DNA of 64,000 nt. Origin: Flavobacterium sharifuzzamanii. GTDB lineage: Bacteria; Bacteroidota; Bacteroidia; Flavobacteriales; Flavobacteriaceae. Every line of letters starts with the position of its first letter. The first letter of the stretch is position 1. Below the pieces are notes generated by a model. It was not told the DNA's origin and did not search any database. It saw only the letters and a list, made by a program, of their open reading frames with translations. Position numbers and translations under genes: made by a program. The stretch spans positions 496,001 to 560,000 of the forward strand of contig NZ_QJGZ01000041.1 in NCBI RefSeq assembly GCF_003254585.1. Reading direction: 5' to 3'. Positions 7,611 through 15,515 of the stretch are shown in pieces.

Positions 7611-7722
7611 GATAGGAGCTAGCTACCGAAGTAGCGCGGATAGCCCGACGTAATTTAAGAAAAGGCCTAATGTACGCAAAGTATATTAGGCCTTTTCTTA
7701 AATTATGGCGCGCCCTGATTAT
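7611..7722. repeat. Long-hairpin intergenic repeat
   Basis: Positions 7651-7675 and 7681-7705 form a 25-bp stem with one G-T mismatch and a 5-nt loop. The stem includes GGCCTAAT/ATTAGGCC and is flanked by GC-rich GTAGCGCGGATAGCCCG and GGCGCGCCC. There is no ORF. It lies between a gene start and a gene end on the minus strand. It resembles the REP-like repeats common in Flavobacterium. Confidence 0.75.
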
Positions 7723-7743
7723 TTTAGATTTCTAATATTTCTT

Positions 7744-10062
7744 CTACGGGTTGAGTGATAGTCCTACGCTGAAAAATAATCTTACCTTGTCGATATTGTT
7801 TATCCATGAAGTATCAAAATGGATCGGGCCTAAAATGGATTGATAAGAAATCGCTGCACCTCCTGATATTACTAGGCTGGTATCGATGTTGTTATCCCAA
7901 TTTCCTTTTGGATTAAAGGCATGTTTTATATATTCATTGAAATTTTCAAAACCAACAGAAGCAAGATTGAAGTGAGGAGTTAGATAAATTTTTCCAATTA
8001 AGTTTATCTGAGATCCAAGTTTAAGTCCCATATATTGTGTAACATTAAGTTCGTCTTCATGAAGTCCTGCAAATGAAAAGCGATTGCTGCCAGAACTTGG
8101 TATAATGCCACCTATGAAATATTTTGCGGCATAGCCAAATCCTGAAAACGGAATATCGTCATGTTTAACTTTATCCTGAAAAATAAAATAAGAATCAAAT
8201 CCTATGATTCCTGTAATTTTCTTTTTTATGGGCAATCTCTTTTCATAGGTTAAACCAAATTTGGTGTAGCCATTTGTAGAGCCAGAAACACGTGTTAAGT
8301 CTGGATCAGAAAAAGAAGCGTCGATATCGGTAAGAAATGATCGTGCTATGTTTGATTTTATAATTGTCCCTTCTGTGGCAAAGAAAACTCTATCCATGTC
8401 ATTATAAGAATAATGCAGGTTGAATTCTATATTATTGAAGTTGTAATTGTTAATGCTGACCGAGTTTGGGTTGTATTCTCGATCATATTTAGGTTTTAGA
8501 TTGGTATAGCTATAATTTAGTCCAAAACCTAAATAGCTTTTTAGAGAATTTAAGTTTCTGTTTACTTCATTGTTTACTTCAACAGTGTTGTAAAGTATGT
8601 TGTCTGATGCTTTACCATTAATATAAATTTCTTGGCGAAGTAAAGCTCCATAAGCTTCAGATATCCACCACCATTCTCTATGCTGTCCAAAATTTTTCTG
8701 ATAATTGATTCTTGCTTTTGGCTGTTCGGCAATATCAACCGTTAATAGAAGACGAGAGGCATCAGCAAGAACATTTCTACCTGTGTAGTTAAAAATTATT
8801 CCGACACCTCTGTAAGTGTCATAGTGAATTGAGGTATTTAGCTGATTTTTGGCACGTTCAAATCCGAACAATGTAATACCTAATTTATCTTCATCTTTAA
8901 TGAAGTAACTATACGTAATTTCATCAAAAAGATTGGTTCCCATTGCTCTGTTAATACCAGCTATTAAATCTTTGGTGGTATATTTTACGTGGGTTTTTAG
9001 ATTTGCCCTTCCGACAACCAACGGCATATTTTCAGGACTTATTTTTTTGTAAACGATTGTGTCCAATACAAACTCATTTGGCATATTAGGCAATTTGTGG
9101 GTTCGCTGCTGAAACCCCTTTAATTTTTCTGATAGAGCAATTAAAGCTGGAAGATTTTGATTTGTAGCAATTTTACCGTCTTTGTAGATTTCGTTGCTAT
9201 TAGCAAAATCGGCAGTAGAAAAACGTAGATTAGGTAAATGATCAACCAATATTGTACATAAATCACGGTTTGCAGGATTTTTGATGTTGCTCGGGAACAT
9301 ACTGGTCTGCATTAATATGGTCATTAGATTATTCAGTTTGTCGACAGGTTCCATTCCGCCTCCGACATCACTTCCGATAATAATATCGGCGCCCATTTGT
9401 TTGGCAACATCAGTTGGGAAATTATTTAATACTCCACCGTCTACCAAAACTGTTTTTCCATAAGGCATTGGTTTGAAGATGGCAGGCAGCGACATGCTGG
9501 CACGCATAGCGTAGGATAGACTTCCTTTGCTTAAGATAACTTCTTTTCCCTCGACCAAGTCTGTGGCCATAGCTCTGAAAGGAATCGGGAGACTGTCAAA
9601 ATCTTTGACATTGTATACAGGGAAAGTTAATTCCGAAAGGTATTCTCTTAGATTTTGATCATTTAATAGAGAACCAATGCTGTTAAGTTTTCCGTCTTTA
9701 ACACCTATTCCAACTAAATATCGTTGAAATTCTCTTTTTTCTTCGGCACTTACAGCTCGTAATGACTGGCCTCCGCCTAGCAATTTATCCCAATAAATAT
9801 CTTTCGTGATTTTTTCGATACTGTCGCCAGAATATCCCATTGCATAGAGACCGCCAATAATGCTTCCCATACTATTCCCGACAATAAGGTCTGGAACAAT
9901 ATGAAGTGAGTCTAATTTCTGTAAAAGAGGAATATGTGCAATTCCTTTTGCGCCTCCACCGCTTAACACTAATACGACTTTAGGCTTTTTTTCCTGAGAA
10001 AAAATAATTTGCGGAAGGCTTAATAAAAACAAGAATACGAATAAATAGGATGTTTTTTTCAA
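7744..10062 (-). CDS. Patatin-like phospholipase with POTRA and outer-membrane beta-barrel (type Vd-like)
   Basis: The patatin domain (about residues 25-330) has the oxyanion motif LSGGGAKG, the nucleophile elbow GNSMGS and the catalytic DGG in TVLVDGGVLNNFP. This is a Ser-Asp dyad lipase. A POTRA-like region (ENMPLVVGRANLKTHVKYT) follows, then a barrel ending in the strand LFFSVGLSLNP. The order patatin-POTRA-barrel is that of PlpD-type proteins, so the lipase is probably displayed or released at the cell surface. The frame is open to a TTG at 10140. The TTG at 10062 gives a clean signal peptide (KKTSYLFVFLFLLSL) and is preferred. No ATG is available nearby. Confidence 0.85.
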   Translation of the reverse strand: MKKTSYLFVFLFLLSLPQIIFSQEKKPKVVLVLSGGGAKGIAHIPLLQKLDSLHIVPDLIVGNSMGSIIGGLYAMGYSGDSIEKITKDIYWDKLLGGGQSLRAVSAEEKREFQRYLVGIGVKDGKLNSIGSLLNDQNLREYLSELTFPVYNVKDFDSLPIPFRAMATDLVEGKEVILSKGSLSYAMRASMSLPAIFKPMPYGKTVLVDGGVLNNFPTDVAKQMGADIIIGSDVGGGMEPVDKLNNLMTILMQTSMFPSNIKNPANRDLCTILVDHLPNLRFSTADFANSNEIYKDGKIATNQNLPALIALSEKLKGFQQRTHKLPNMPNEFVLDTIVYKKISPENMPLVVGRANLKTHVKYTTKDLIAGINRAMGTNLFDEITYSYFIKDEDKLGITLFGFERAKNQLNTSIHYDTYRGVGIIFNYTGRNVLADASRLLLTVDIAEQPKARINYQKNFGQHREWWWISEAYGALLRQEIYINGKASDNILYNTVEVNNEVNRNLNSLKSYLGFGLNYSYTNLKPKYDREYNPNSVSINNYNFNNIEFNLHYSYNDMDRVFFATEGTIIKSNIARSFLTDIDASFSDPDLTRVSGSTNGYTKFGLTYEKRLPIKKKITGIIGFDSYFIFQDKVKHDDIPFSGFGYAAKYFIGGIIPSSGSNRFSFAGLHEDELNVTQYMGLKLGSQINLIGKIYLTPHFNLASVGFENFNEYIKHAFNPKGNWDNNIDTSLVISGGAAISYQSILGPIHFDTSWINNIDKVRLFFSVGLSLNP

Positions 10063-10180
10063 TTTTTTACTATTTAAGTATTTGATAAATAGATTCTTAT
10101 TCTGGTTATTAAAAGTAAGCAGATATTTATAAAAGTACAATTTTTTGATGGAAATGTTTTACCTGAAACATAAAAACAGA

Positions 10181-10213
10181 AAACCCGACAGATTTTTAAA
10201 ACCTGTCGGGTTT
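10181..10213. terminator. Palindromic terminator downstream of ahcY
   Basis: The arms AAACCCGACAG (10181-10191) and CTGTCGGGTTT (10203-10213) form an 11-bp stem. On the minus strand it is followed by a T-rich tract and ends ahcY transcription. Its core resembles the palindrome found inside the coding region at 30853-30885. Confidence 0.75.
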
Positions 10214-10265
10214 GAATATATACTTAAAGAAATCTAACCCAGATAGCTATCGGGACTAAAATCAA

Positions 10266-11582
10266 TTAATATCTGTAGTACTCTGGTTTGAATGGACCTT
10301 GAACTTCTACACCAATGTAAGCAGCTTGATCTTCACGTAAAGTTTCTAATTCAACGCCTAATTTAGCTAAGTGCAAAGCAGCAACTTTTTCATCTAAATG
10401 TTTTGGTAACATGTAAACTTCGTTTTTGTAAGCTGCGCTGTTTTTCCATAATTCGATTTGAGCTAAAGTTTGGTTTGTAAATGAGTTACTCATTACAAAA
10501 CTTGGGTGACCTGTAGCACAACCAAGGTTTACTAAACGACCTTCAGCTAAGATAATGATATCTTTTCCAGCGATAGTATATTTGTCAACCTGAGGTTTGA
10601 TTTCGATTTTAGAAGCACCGTGGTTTTTGTTTAACCAAGCCATGTCGATTTCGTTATCAAAGTGCCCGATGTTACAAACAACAGTTTTGTCTTTCATTTT
10701 TTCAAAATGACTTCCAACCACGATATCTTTATTTCCTGTAGTTGTAATGATGATATCAGCATTAGCAATTACAGTATCTAATTTTTTAACTTCGTAACCG
10801 TCCATTGCAGCTTGTAAAGCACAAATTGGATCGATTTCAGTAACTGTTACAATAGAACCAGCACCTCTAAAAGAAGCTGCAGTTCCTTTTCCAACATCAC
10901 CATATCCGCAAACAATCACTCTTTTTCCAGCCAACATTAAGTCAGTTGCACGACGAATAGCATCTACAGCAGATTCTTTACATCCGTATTTGTTATCAAA
11001 TTTAGATTTAGTAACAGAGTCGTTAATATTGATTGCAGGCATTGGTAAAGTTCCAGCTTTTACTCTTTCGTAAAGTCTGTGAACACCAGTTGTAGTTTCT
11101 TCAGAAAGACCTTTAATTCCAGGAACCAATTCTGGGTAACGATCGATAACCATGTTTGTTAAATCTCCACCATCATCCAAAATCATGTTCAATGGTTTTC
11201 TGTCTTCACCAAAGAATAAAGTCTGCTCAATACACCAGTCAAATTCTTCTTCATTTAAACCTTTCCAAGCGTAAACAGAAATTCCAGCAGCAGCAATAGC
11301 AGCAGCAGCTTGATCCTGAGTAGAGAAAATGTTACAAGAAGACCAAGTAACTTCTGCACCAAGAGCAATTAAAGTTTCGATCAAAACAGCAGTTTGAATC
11401 GTCATGTGTAAACATCCAGCAATACGAGCACCTTTTAATGGTTGTTCGTCTTTATATTCAGCGCGAAGTGCCATTAAACCTGGCATTTCAGCTTCAGCTA
11501 GTTCAATTTCTTTTCTTCCCCAAGCCGCTAGAGAAATGTCTTTTACTTTATAAGCCACATAAGGCGTAGTTGTAGTACTCAT
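10266..11582 (-). CDS. ahcY: Adenosylhomocysteinase
   Basis: The 438-residue protein hydrolyses S-adenosylhomocysteine reversibly to adenosine and homocysteine, closing the methylation cycle. Clear family segments are GCLHMTIQTAVLIETL, the NAD-binding VCGYGDVGKGTAASFRG near residues 215-230, NIGHFDNEIDM and the C-terminal GPFKPEYYRY. The last is the conserved Lys-Tyr end that reaches into the partner subunit of the tetramer. It has its own promoter and terminator, so it is transcribed alone. Confidence 0.97.
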   Translation of the reverse strand: MSTTTTPYVAYKVKDISLAAWGRKEIELAEAEMPGLMALRAEYKDEQPLKGARIAGCLHMTIQTAVLIETLIALGAEVTWSSCNIFSTQDQAAAAIAAAGISVYAWKGLNEEEFDWCIEQTLFFGEDRKPLNMILDDGGDLTNMVIDRYPELVPGIKGLSEETTTGVHRLYERVKAGTLPMPAININDSVTKSKFDNKYGCKESAVDAIRRATDLMLAGKRVIVCGYGDVGKGTAASFRGAGSIVTVTEIDPICALQAAMDGYEVKKLDTVIANADIIITTTGNKDIVVGSHFEKMKDKTVVCNIGHFDNEIDMAWLNKNHGASKIEIKPQVDKYTIAGKDIIILAEGRLVNLGCATGHPSFVMSNSFTNQTLAQIELWKNSAAYKNEVYMLPKHLDEKVAALHLAKLGVELETLREDQAAYIGVEVQGPFKPEYYRY

Positions 11583-11614
11583 TTATAGTATATTTGTATA
11601 TTGTAAAATTTTTG

Positions 11615-11622
11615 CAAATTTA
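11615..11622 (-). promoter_or_regulatory. ahcY -7 promoter element
   Basis: The minus strand reads TAAATTTG, an exact TAnnTTTG element, 33 bp before the ahcY start codon. That implies a leader of about 25 nt. Confidence 0.6.
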
Positions 11623-11699
11623 CGTAATAGGTTTTTAATTTTACTAATTTCTGTAAGATTTGTGAAATCTTTAATTTCTTAATCCATAGAAAGTTAGTT

Positions 11700-11815
11700 A
11701 TAAAGGTCTTTAGGAGCTAATCCTGCTGTCCGCTGTATCTTTTCCTGGCTAAAGAAGCCAGAAAAAGGATGCCGCTTCCATCAGGGCTAGGAAAGGTCAG
11801 ATATTCATTAGAAAT
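11700..11815. repeat. Flavobacterial intergenic repeat with internal hairpin
   Basis: Flanks AGGAGCTAATCCTGCTG and CATCAGGGCTAGGAAA enclose a hairpin (CTTTTCCTGGCT / AGCCAGAAAAAG). There is no ORF. This repeat type is common between Flavobacterium genes. It fills most of the 294-bp gap between the divergent ahcY and phosphopantetheinyl-transferase genes. Confidence 0.6.
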
Positions 11816-11876
11816 TTCATTTTCAAAAAGAGAAATAATTTATAATTTACAACTCATAATTCATAATTAAAAAGTA

Positions 11877-12527
11877 ATGCCTTTATTTGAGACCATACAA
11901 TTCAACGAAACTACTAAAATCCTAATTTGGGAAATAACCGAATCTTTTGATGAATTGTATAATCGCGTTTCTTTGAAAGAAAAGACGCAACGTAGACTAG
12001 ACGGAATGAAGTCTCAAATGCATCAGCGTGCTTTTTTAAGTGTTCGAATGCTGATTCAGGAAATGGGGTTTACAGATAAAGATCTGCATTATGATGAATT
12101 CGGGAAACCGTATTTTGATTGCGATAATCATATCTCAATTACACATTCGTACCATTTCGCGGCGATAATTATAAGCAAAGAAAAGGTTGGAATTGATATG
12201 GAATTACAGCGCGATAAAATTCAGAGAATTGCTGATAAATTTACCGATTTCGAATGCAAGTATTTAGAACCGAAATCTACAGAAGAATACATAAAAAAAC
12301 TTACCGTTATCTGGGGAGCCAAAGAGGCAATCTTTAAAATAAGAAATGAAAAAGGTATAAGTTTTAAAGATCATATCAATGTAAACAACTTCTCTTTAGA
12401 AGAAACCCAAACTCAGGCAAGTCTTCATTTTGATAATTTGATTAAGGATTTTGATGTGCATTATCAGGAAGTCCAATCAGATAATTTTGAGGGAACGTTT
12501 ACTCTGGTTTATGCTTTTGAGAAATAA
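11877..12527 (+). CDS. 4'-phosphopantetheinyl transferase superfamily protein
   Basis: The magnesium-binding motif VGIDMEL (near residue 103) and the WGAKEAIFK motif (near residue 140) are both present. They sit at the spacing of Sfp/EntD-type transferases, which move phosphopantetheine from CoA onto a carrier-protein serine. The 216-residue length is typical of this larger Sfp-like class. The N-terminal half includes RRLDGMKSQMHQRAFLS and a DEFGKPYF substrate segment. No carrier protein or synthase lies nearby, so the partner is unknown. Confidence 0.88.
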   Translation: MPLFETIQFNETTKILIWEITESFDELYNRVSLKEKTQRRLDGMKSQMHQRAFLSVRMLIQEMGFTDKDLHYDEFGKPYFDCDNHISITHSYHFAAIIISKEKVGIDMELQRDKIQRIADKFTDFECKYLEPKSTEEYIKKLTVIWGAKEAIFKIRNEKGISFKDHINVNNFSLEETQTQASLHFDNLIKDFDVHYQEVQSDNFEGTFTLVYAFEK

Positions 12528-12540
12528 AGTTTTAATGTAA

Positions 12541-12586
12541 AAATTCCAAATTCCAAATTCCAAATTCCAAATTCCAAATTCCAAAT
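12541..12586. repeat. ATTCCAA heptamer tandem repeat
   Basis: Six perfect head-to-tail copies of the 7-bp unit ATTCCAA lie between two convergent genes. Confidence 0.9.
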
Positions 12587-12605
12587 TTGAAGATTTATTT
12601 TCAAT

Positions 12606-12660
12606 TTTGTCATTCCGAGGAACGAGGAATCTTCGCAGGAAACTCTGCAAAGTAAATCGT
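12606..12660. repeat. GTCATTCCGA-type intergenic repeat
   Basis: GTCATTCCGAGGAACGAGGA and AATCTTCGCAGGAAACTCTG recur in diverged form at 24788-24842 (GTCATTTCGACGAAGGAGAA, ATCTTCGCAAGTAACTC). No ORF is present in either copy. Confidence 0.65.
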
Positions 12661-12686
12661 AAGCCTTTTAAATAAATAAAAGAATT

Positions 12687-13085
12687 TTAAATCTCGCTTT
12701 CTTTTTGTCTGTGCTGAAACATACTCATGTACAGAAAAGTGCTCATTTTTCGAGCGCGTCTTTTTAGTGTTTCGGCGTTTTCACCTTCAAAATATTCGTC
12801 AATGGTTTGAAACCAATGATTCAGCCAGATTCCGAATTCATTAGGTGTGATTTTTTCGTCAAAATGAGCGTCAACTTCATTGTGAACAGCATGCGGATTT
12901 CCTTTGTATTTTCGGACACCAAATAGATTAGTTTCCCAAAAATCTGTCAGTTTTTCGAGATGCGCATCCCAATCAGAAATCATTTCATTAAAATAAAAGC
13001 CGATTTCTCGATCGGCTCTTATTTTAGCATAAAATTGATGTACTAAAAAAGATACATCAGTTCTATTTTCTATTTGTTTTTTCAT
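12687..13085 (-). CDS. Group III truncated haemoglobin
   Basis: The 132-residue protein fits the group III truncated globins: VHQFYAKIRADREIGFYF at the B helix, FWETNLFG in the E region, and GNPHAVHNEV, which supplies the proximal haem His (65 or 68). These globins bind oxygen or nitric oxide and are linked to nitrosative stress and microaerobic growth. The start overlaps the upstream membrane-protein gene by 4 bp (ATGA type), so the two are translationally coupled. A Crp-family regulator lies just upstream of the pair. Confidence 0.9.
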   Translation of the reverse strand: MKKQIENRTDVSFLVHQFYAKIRADREIGFYFNEMISDWDAHLEKLTDFWETNLFGVRKYKGNPHAVHNEVDAHFDEKITPNEFGIWLNHWFQTIDEYFEGENAETLKRRARKMSTFLYMSMFQHRQKESEI

Positions 13086-13369
13086 AGAATAAAACTATTC
13101 AAAAGTATAAAGAACAAACTTAAAGTTGTGCTTAACATAATAAGATTGAAAACTACTTTGTGCTTCATTTGTGCCAAGATAGATGTATTTGCAAAAACAC
13201 AGGCTAAAACAATAATTCCTAGCTGAATCATTTGCGGAATAGAAGTTCCGTTGGCTAAAACATACATTGCTGCAGCGCCTCCTAAACAGCTTTGTCCAAT
13301 TACTGCCATTGCAGCAGAACCCATATAATTTCTATTGAAAATGTCGAATGTTGTTTGATATAGTGTCAT
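13082..13369 (-). CDS. Small three-helix membrane protein (95 aa)
   Basis: There are three predicted membrane helices, at about residues 18-40, 47-67 and 74-94, with the HKVVFN loop facing the cytosol. I do not recognise a named family. Its gene is the first of a two-gene unit with the truncated haemoglobin (4-bp overlap). A CRP/FNR-like palindrome lies 50 bp upstream of its ATG. A role beside the globin, in gas sensing, respiration or nitrosative stress, is an inference from context. Confidence 0.7.
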   Translation of the reverse strand: MTLYQTTFDIFNRNYMGSAAMAVIGQSCLGGAAAMYVLANGTSIPQMIQLGIIVLACVFANTSILAQMKHKVVFNLIMLSTTLSLFFILLNSFIL

Positions 13370-13418
13370 GGTATTCAGTTTTTTATATCAACAAAATTAC
13401 AGCTACAATAGCATTGCA

Positions 13419-13440
13419 TTTTATGACTTTAATCATAAAA
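13419..13440 (-). promoter_or_regulatory. CRP/FNR-type operator
   Basis: TTTTATGA and TCATAAAA, separated by CTTTAA, form a perfect 8-bp inverted repeat with a TGA-N6-TCA centre. That is the half-site spacing used by the CRP/FNR family. It lies between the stop of the Crp-family gene and the globin operon start. Confidence 0.75.
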
Positions 13441-13451
13441 CGGGAATTTTT

Positions 13452-14048
13452 TTATCTGTATACTTTTCGATTAATAATCTTCAGTTCGCCTTTTTTCTCC
13501 AATGCTTTAATGGTTCTAATAACCGTTTCTACACGTAAACCAGTTAAATCTCCAATCTGCTGTCTGGTAAAATTAATGAAATAGCCATTTTTATCTTTTT
13601 GAAAATTGAAATAAGCAATTCCGTGATCAATCAGCTTTAGAACGCGATGTTCGGGTTCATGCGTCGAAATTTCGGCAGCCATAATTGATTTATAATACAA
13701 TCTTTGCGCTAAATTTTCGATTATTTGAATGCTCACTTTTGGATTTTCTTCTAAAAGCTTCATGAAGTTTTCTTTTGGAAGAATAAAAAGCTCAGTATTT
13801 TCAACAGCTATTGCATTTGCTGGATATTTTTGATTTAAGAATAATGGAGGTTCTCCAAAAGATTGTCCATTATAAAATATGCCTTGAATAAATTCGCGTC
13901 CGTCATCATTGTAATTACTCATTTTTACTTCACCAGAAATAATCTGATAATAGTGTAATGGTAGATTTCCTTCTTCAAAAATAATGTCATTTTTATCAAA
14001 TGATCTTTTTATAACTCCGTACTTTTCAAGTAATCCAACTGTAATCAT
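13452..14048 (-). CDS. Crp/Fnr family transcriptional regulator
   Basis: An N-terminal cyclic-nucleotide-binding-type barrel (residues 5-115: FDKNDIIFEEGNLPLHYYQI, QSFGEPPLF) is followed by a Crp-type winged helix (FTRQQIGDLTGLRVETVIRTIKALEKKG, residues 161-188). There is no N-terminal cysteine cluster, so it is not an oxygen-sensing FNR with an iron-sulfur centre. The ligand may be a nucleotide, haem or NO. It is upstream of, and on the same strand as, the globin operon. A fitting operator lies in the gap, so it very likely regulates that operon. Confidence 0.9.
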   Translation of the reverse strand: MITVGLLEKYGVIKRSFDKNDIIFEEGNLPLHYYQIISGEVKMSNYNDDGREFIQGIFYNGQSFGEPPLFLNQKYPANAIAVENTELFILPKENFMKLLEENPKVSIQIIENLAQRLYYKSIMAAEISTHEPEHRVLKLIDHGIAYFNFQKDKNGYFINFTRQQIGDLTGLRVETVIRTIKALEKKGELKIINRKVYR

Positions 14049-14142
14049 AATGTGTTATTTACGTTATCAAAAGACGTTGGACAAATATAATTCATTCAAA
14101 ATAGTTCTTCTACATTAAAAATCTTTTACTTTTACACCCCGT

Positions 14143-14871
14143 ATGCAAGAACAGATACTCACTATTAGACAACAGATTTTAGAAGCTAAAAGCAATGGCC
14201 AAAAATTACTGGCAGTGCTTTTGGATCCTGATAAAATTGTATTGGAAAATGTCAATCATTTAATTGAAAAAATTAATGGTTCGCCTGCAACTCACATTTT
14301 TGTTGGAGGAAGTATTGTTCAGAACAACATTTTAGAAGAATTGATTTCGGAGTTAAAGCAAAAAACAAACCTTCCTGTTATTTTGTTTCCTGGAGACCCT
14401 TCTCAGATTTCACCAAAAGCCGATGGCATTTTATTTCTTTCTTTATTGTCTGGCCGAAATCCGGATTATTTGATTGAATATCAGGTTCAGGCTGCTCCAA
14501 TTCTTAAGAAAACAAGTTTAGAGGTTATTTCTACAGGTTATATTTTAATTGAAAGTGGCAATGAGACAGCTGTTGCCCGTGTGAGTAAAACAAAACCTTT
14601 AAGCCGCGAAAATCTTGATTTGGTTTTGGCAACAGCACAAGCGGGTGAAATGTTAGGAAACCAACTTATTTACTTAGAAGCAGGAAGTGGTGCAAAACAG
14701 CCTGTTCCTACAGAAATGATTGAACTTATTTCTCAAAATATTCAAATTCCTGTTATTGTTGGTGGAGGAATTGTAGATTTGCAAGGAATTCAGAAAGCCT
14801 ATCAGGCTGGAGCAGATTTGGTTGTTATTGGAACTGCTTTTGAAAATAACAGTCGTTTTTTTGAGTTATAA
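14143..14871 (+). CDS. Geranylgeranylglyceryl/heptaprenylglyceryl phosphate synthase
   Basis: The 242-residue TIM-barrel protein matches the PcrB/GGGPS family: LLAVLLDPDKI at strand 1, HIFVGGSIV, VILFPGDPSQISPKADGILFLSLLSGRNP, YLEAGSGAKQPVP and VIVGGGI. It joins a polyprenyl diphosphate to sn-glycerol-1-phosphate by an ether bond, the committed archaeal-type lipid step. Flavobacteria carry group II members of this family. Their product and use in a bacterium with ester lipids are not well understood. The next gene (pnuC) starts 20 bp on and may be co-transcribed. Confidence 0.92.
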   Translation: MQEQILTIRQQILEAKSNGQKLLAVLLDPDKIVLENVNHLIEKINGSPATHIFVGGSIVQNNILEELISELKQKTNLPVILFPGDPSQISPKADGILFLSLLSGRNPDYLIEYQVQAAPILKKTSLEVISTGYILIESGNETAVARVSKTKPLSRENLDLVLATAQAGEMLGNQLIYLEAGSGAKQPVPTEMIELISQNIQIPVIVGGGIVDLQGIQKAYQAGADLVVIGTAFENNSRFFEL

Positions 14872-14891
14872 AAGACAAATACCACATTTTC

Positions 14892-15515
14892 ATGATAGAT
14901 TTTTTTTTAGAAAGTTATAAGAACGCACCGCTATGGCATATTGCTTTGGAGTTCCTAGTATTTGTCTGTGGAATTTTGAGCGTTTGGTTTGCTAAAAAAG
15001 AAAATATCTGGGTATATCCGACAGGATTAATAGCTACAGCAATATCAGTATATCTGCTTTATGTTGCAGGTTATATCGGAGATATGATTATAAATGCATA
15101 TTTTTCGATTATGAGTATCTACGGCTGGTATGTCTGGGCAAAAGGAGGAACTGCAGAAGATAATCTGCCAATTACCCGTACAAATTTTAATGAAAAAATA
15201 ATCGGAATCTTACTGTTTATTGTGACTGTTTTTGTAGTTTTCGGGATTTATAAATATTTCGATTATGAAATACATAAAGACAATTATGTAGATATGATTT
15301 CGTCAGGAATATTTTTCGCAGGAATGTGGTATATGGCCAGAAAAAAAATAGAAAACTGGACACTTTGGATTATTGGTGATATTATTGTTGTGCCTCTCTA
15401 CGCTTATCGCGGCTTAGGGATGTTGTCACTTCAGTACATAATTTTTACAATTTTGGCTATTTCAGCTTATTTAGAATGGAGAAAGATCTTAGACAGCAAA
15501 AAACAACCATCATAA
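14892..15515 (+). CDS. pnuC: PnuC/PnuT-type vitamin transporter
   Basis: The 207-residue protein has seven predicted membrane helices and the PnuC motifs WVYPTGLI and YGWYVWAKGG. The family carries nicotinamide riboside by facilitated diffusion, with trapping by a kinase; PnuT relatives carry thiamin. The next gene starts 40 bp inside this one and begins with a NadR-type kinase domain, which favours nicotinamide riboside. A TPP-riboswitch-controlled receptor lies 2.8 kb downstream on the same strand, so thiamin remains a serious alternative. Confidence 0.88.
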   Translation: MIDFFLESYKNAPLWHIALEFLVFVCGILSVWFAKKENIWVYPTGLIATAISVYLLYVAGYIGDMIINAYFSIMSIYGWYVWAKGGTAEDNLPITRTNFNEKIIGILLFIVTVFVVFGIYKYFDYEIHKDNYVDMISSGIFFAGMWYMARKKIENWTLWIIGDIIVVPLYAYRGLGMLSLQYIIFTILAISAYLEWRKILDSKKQPS

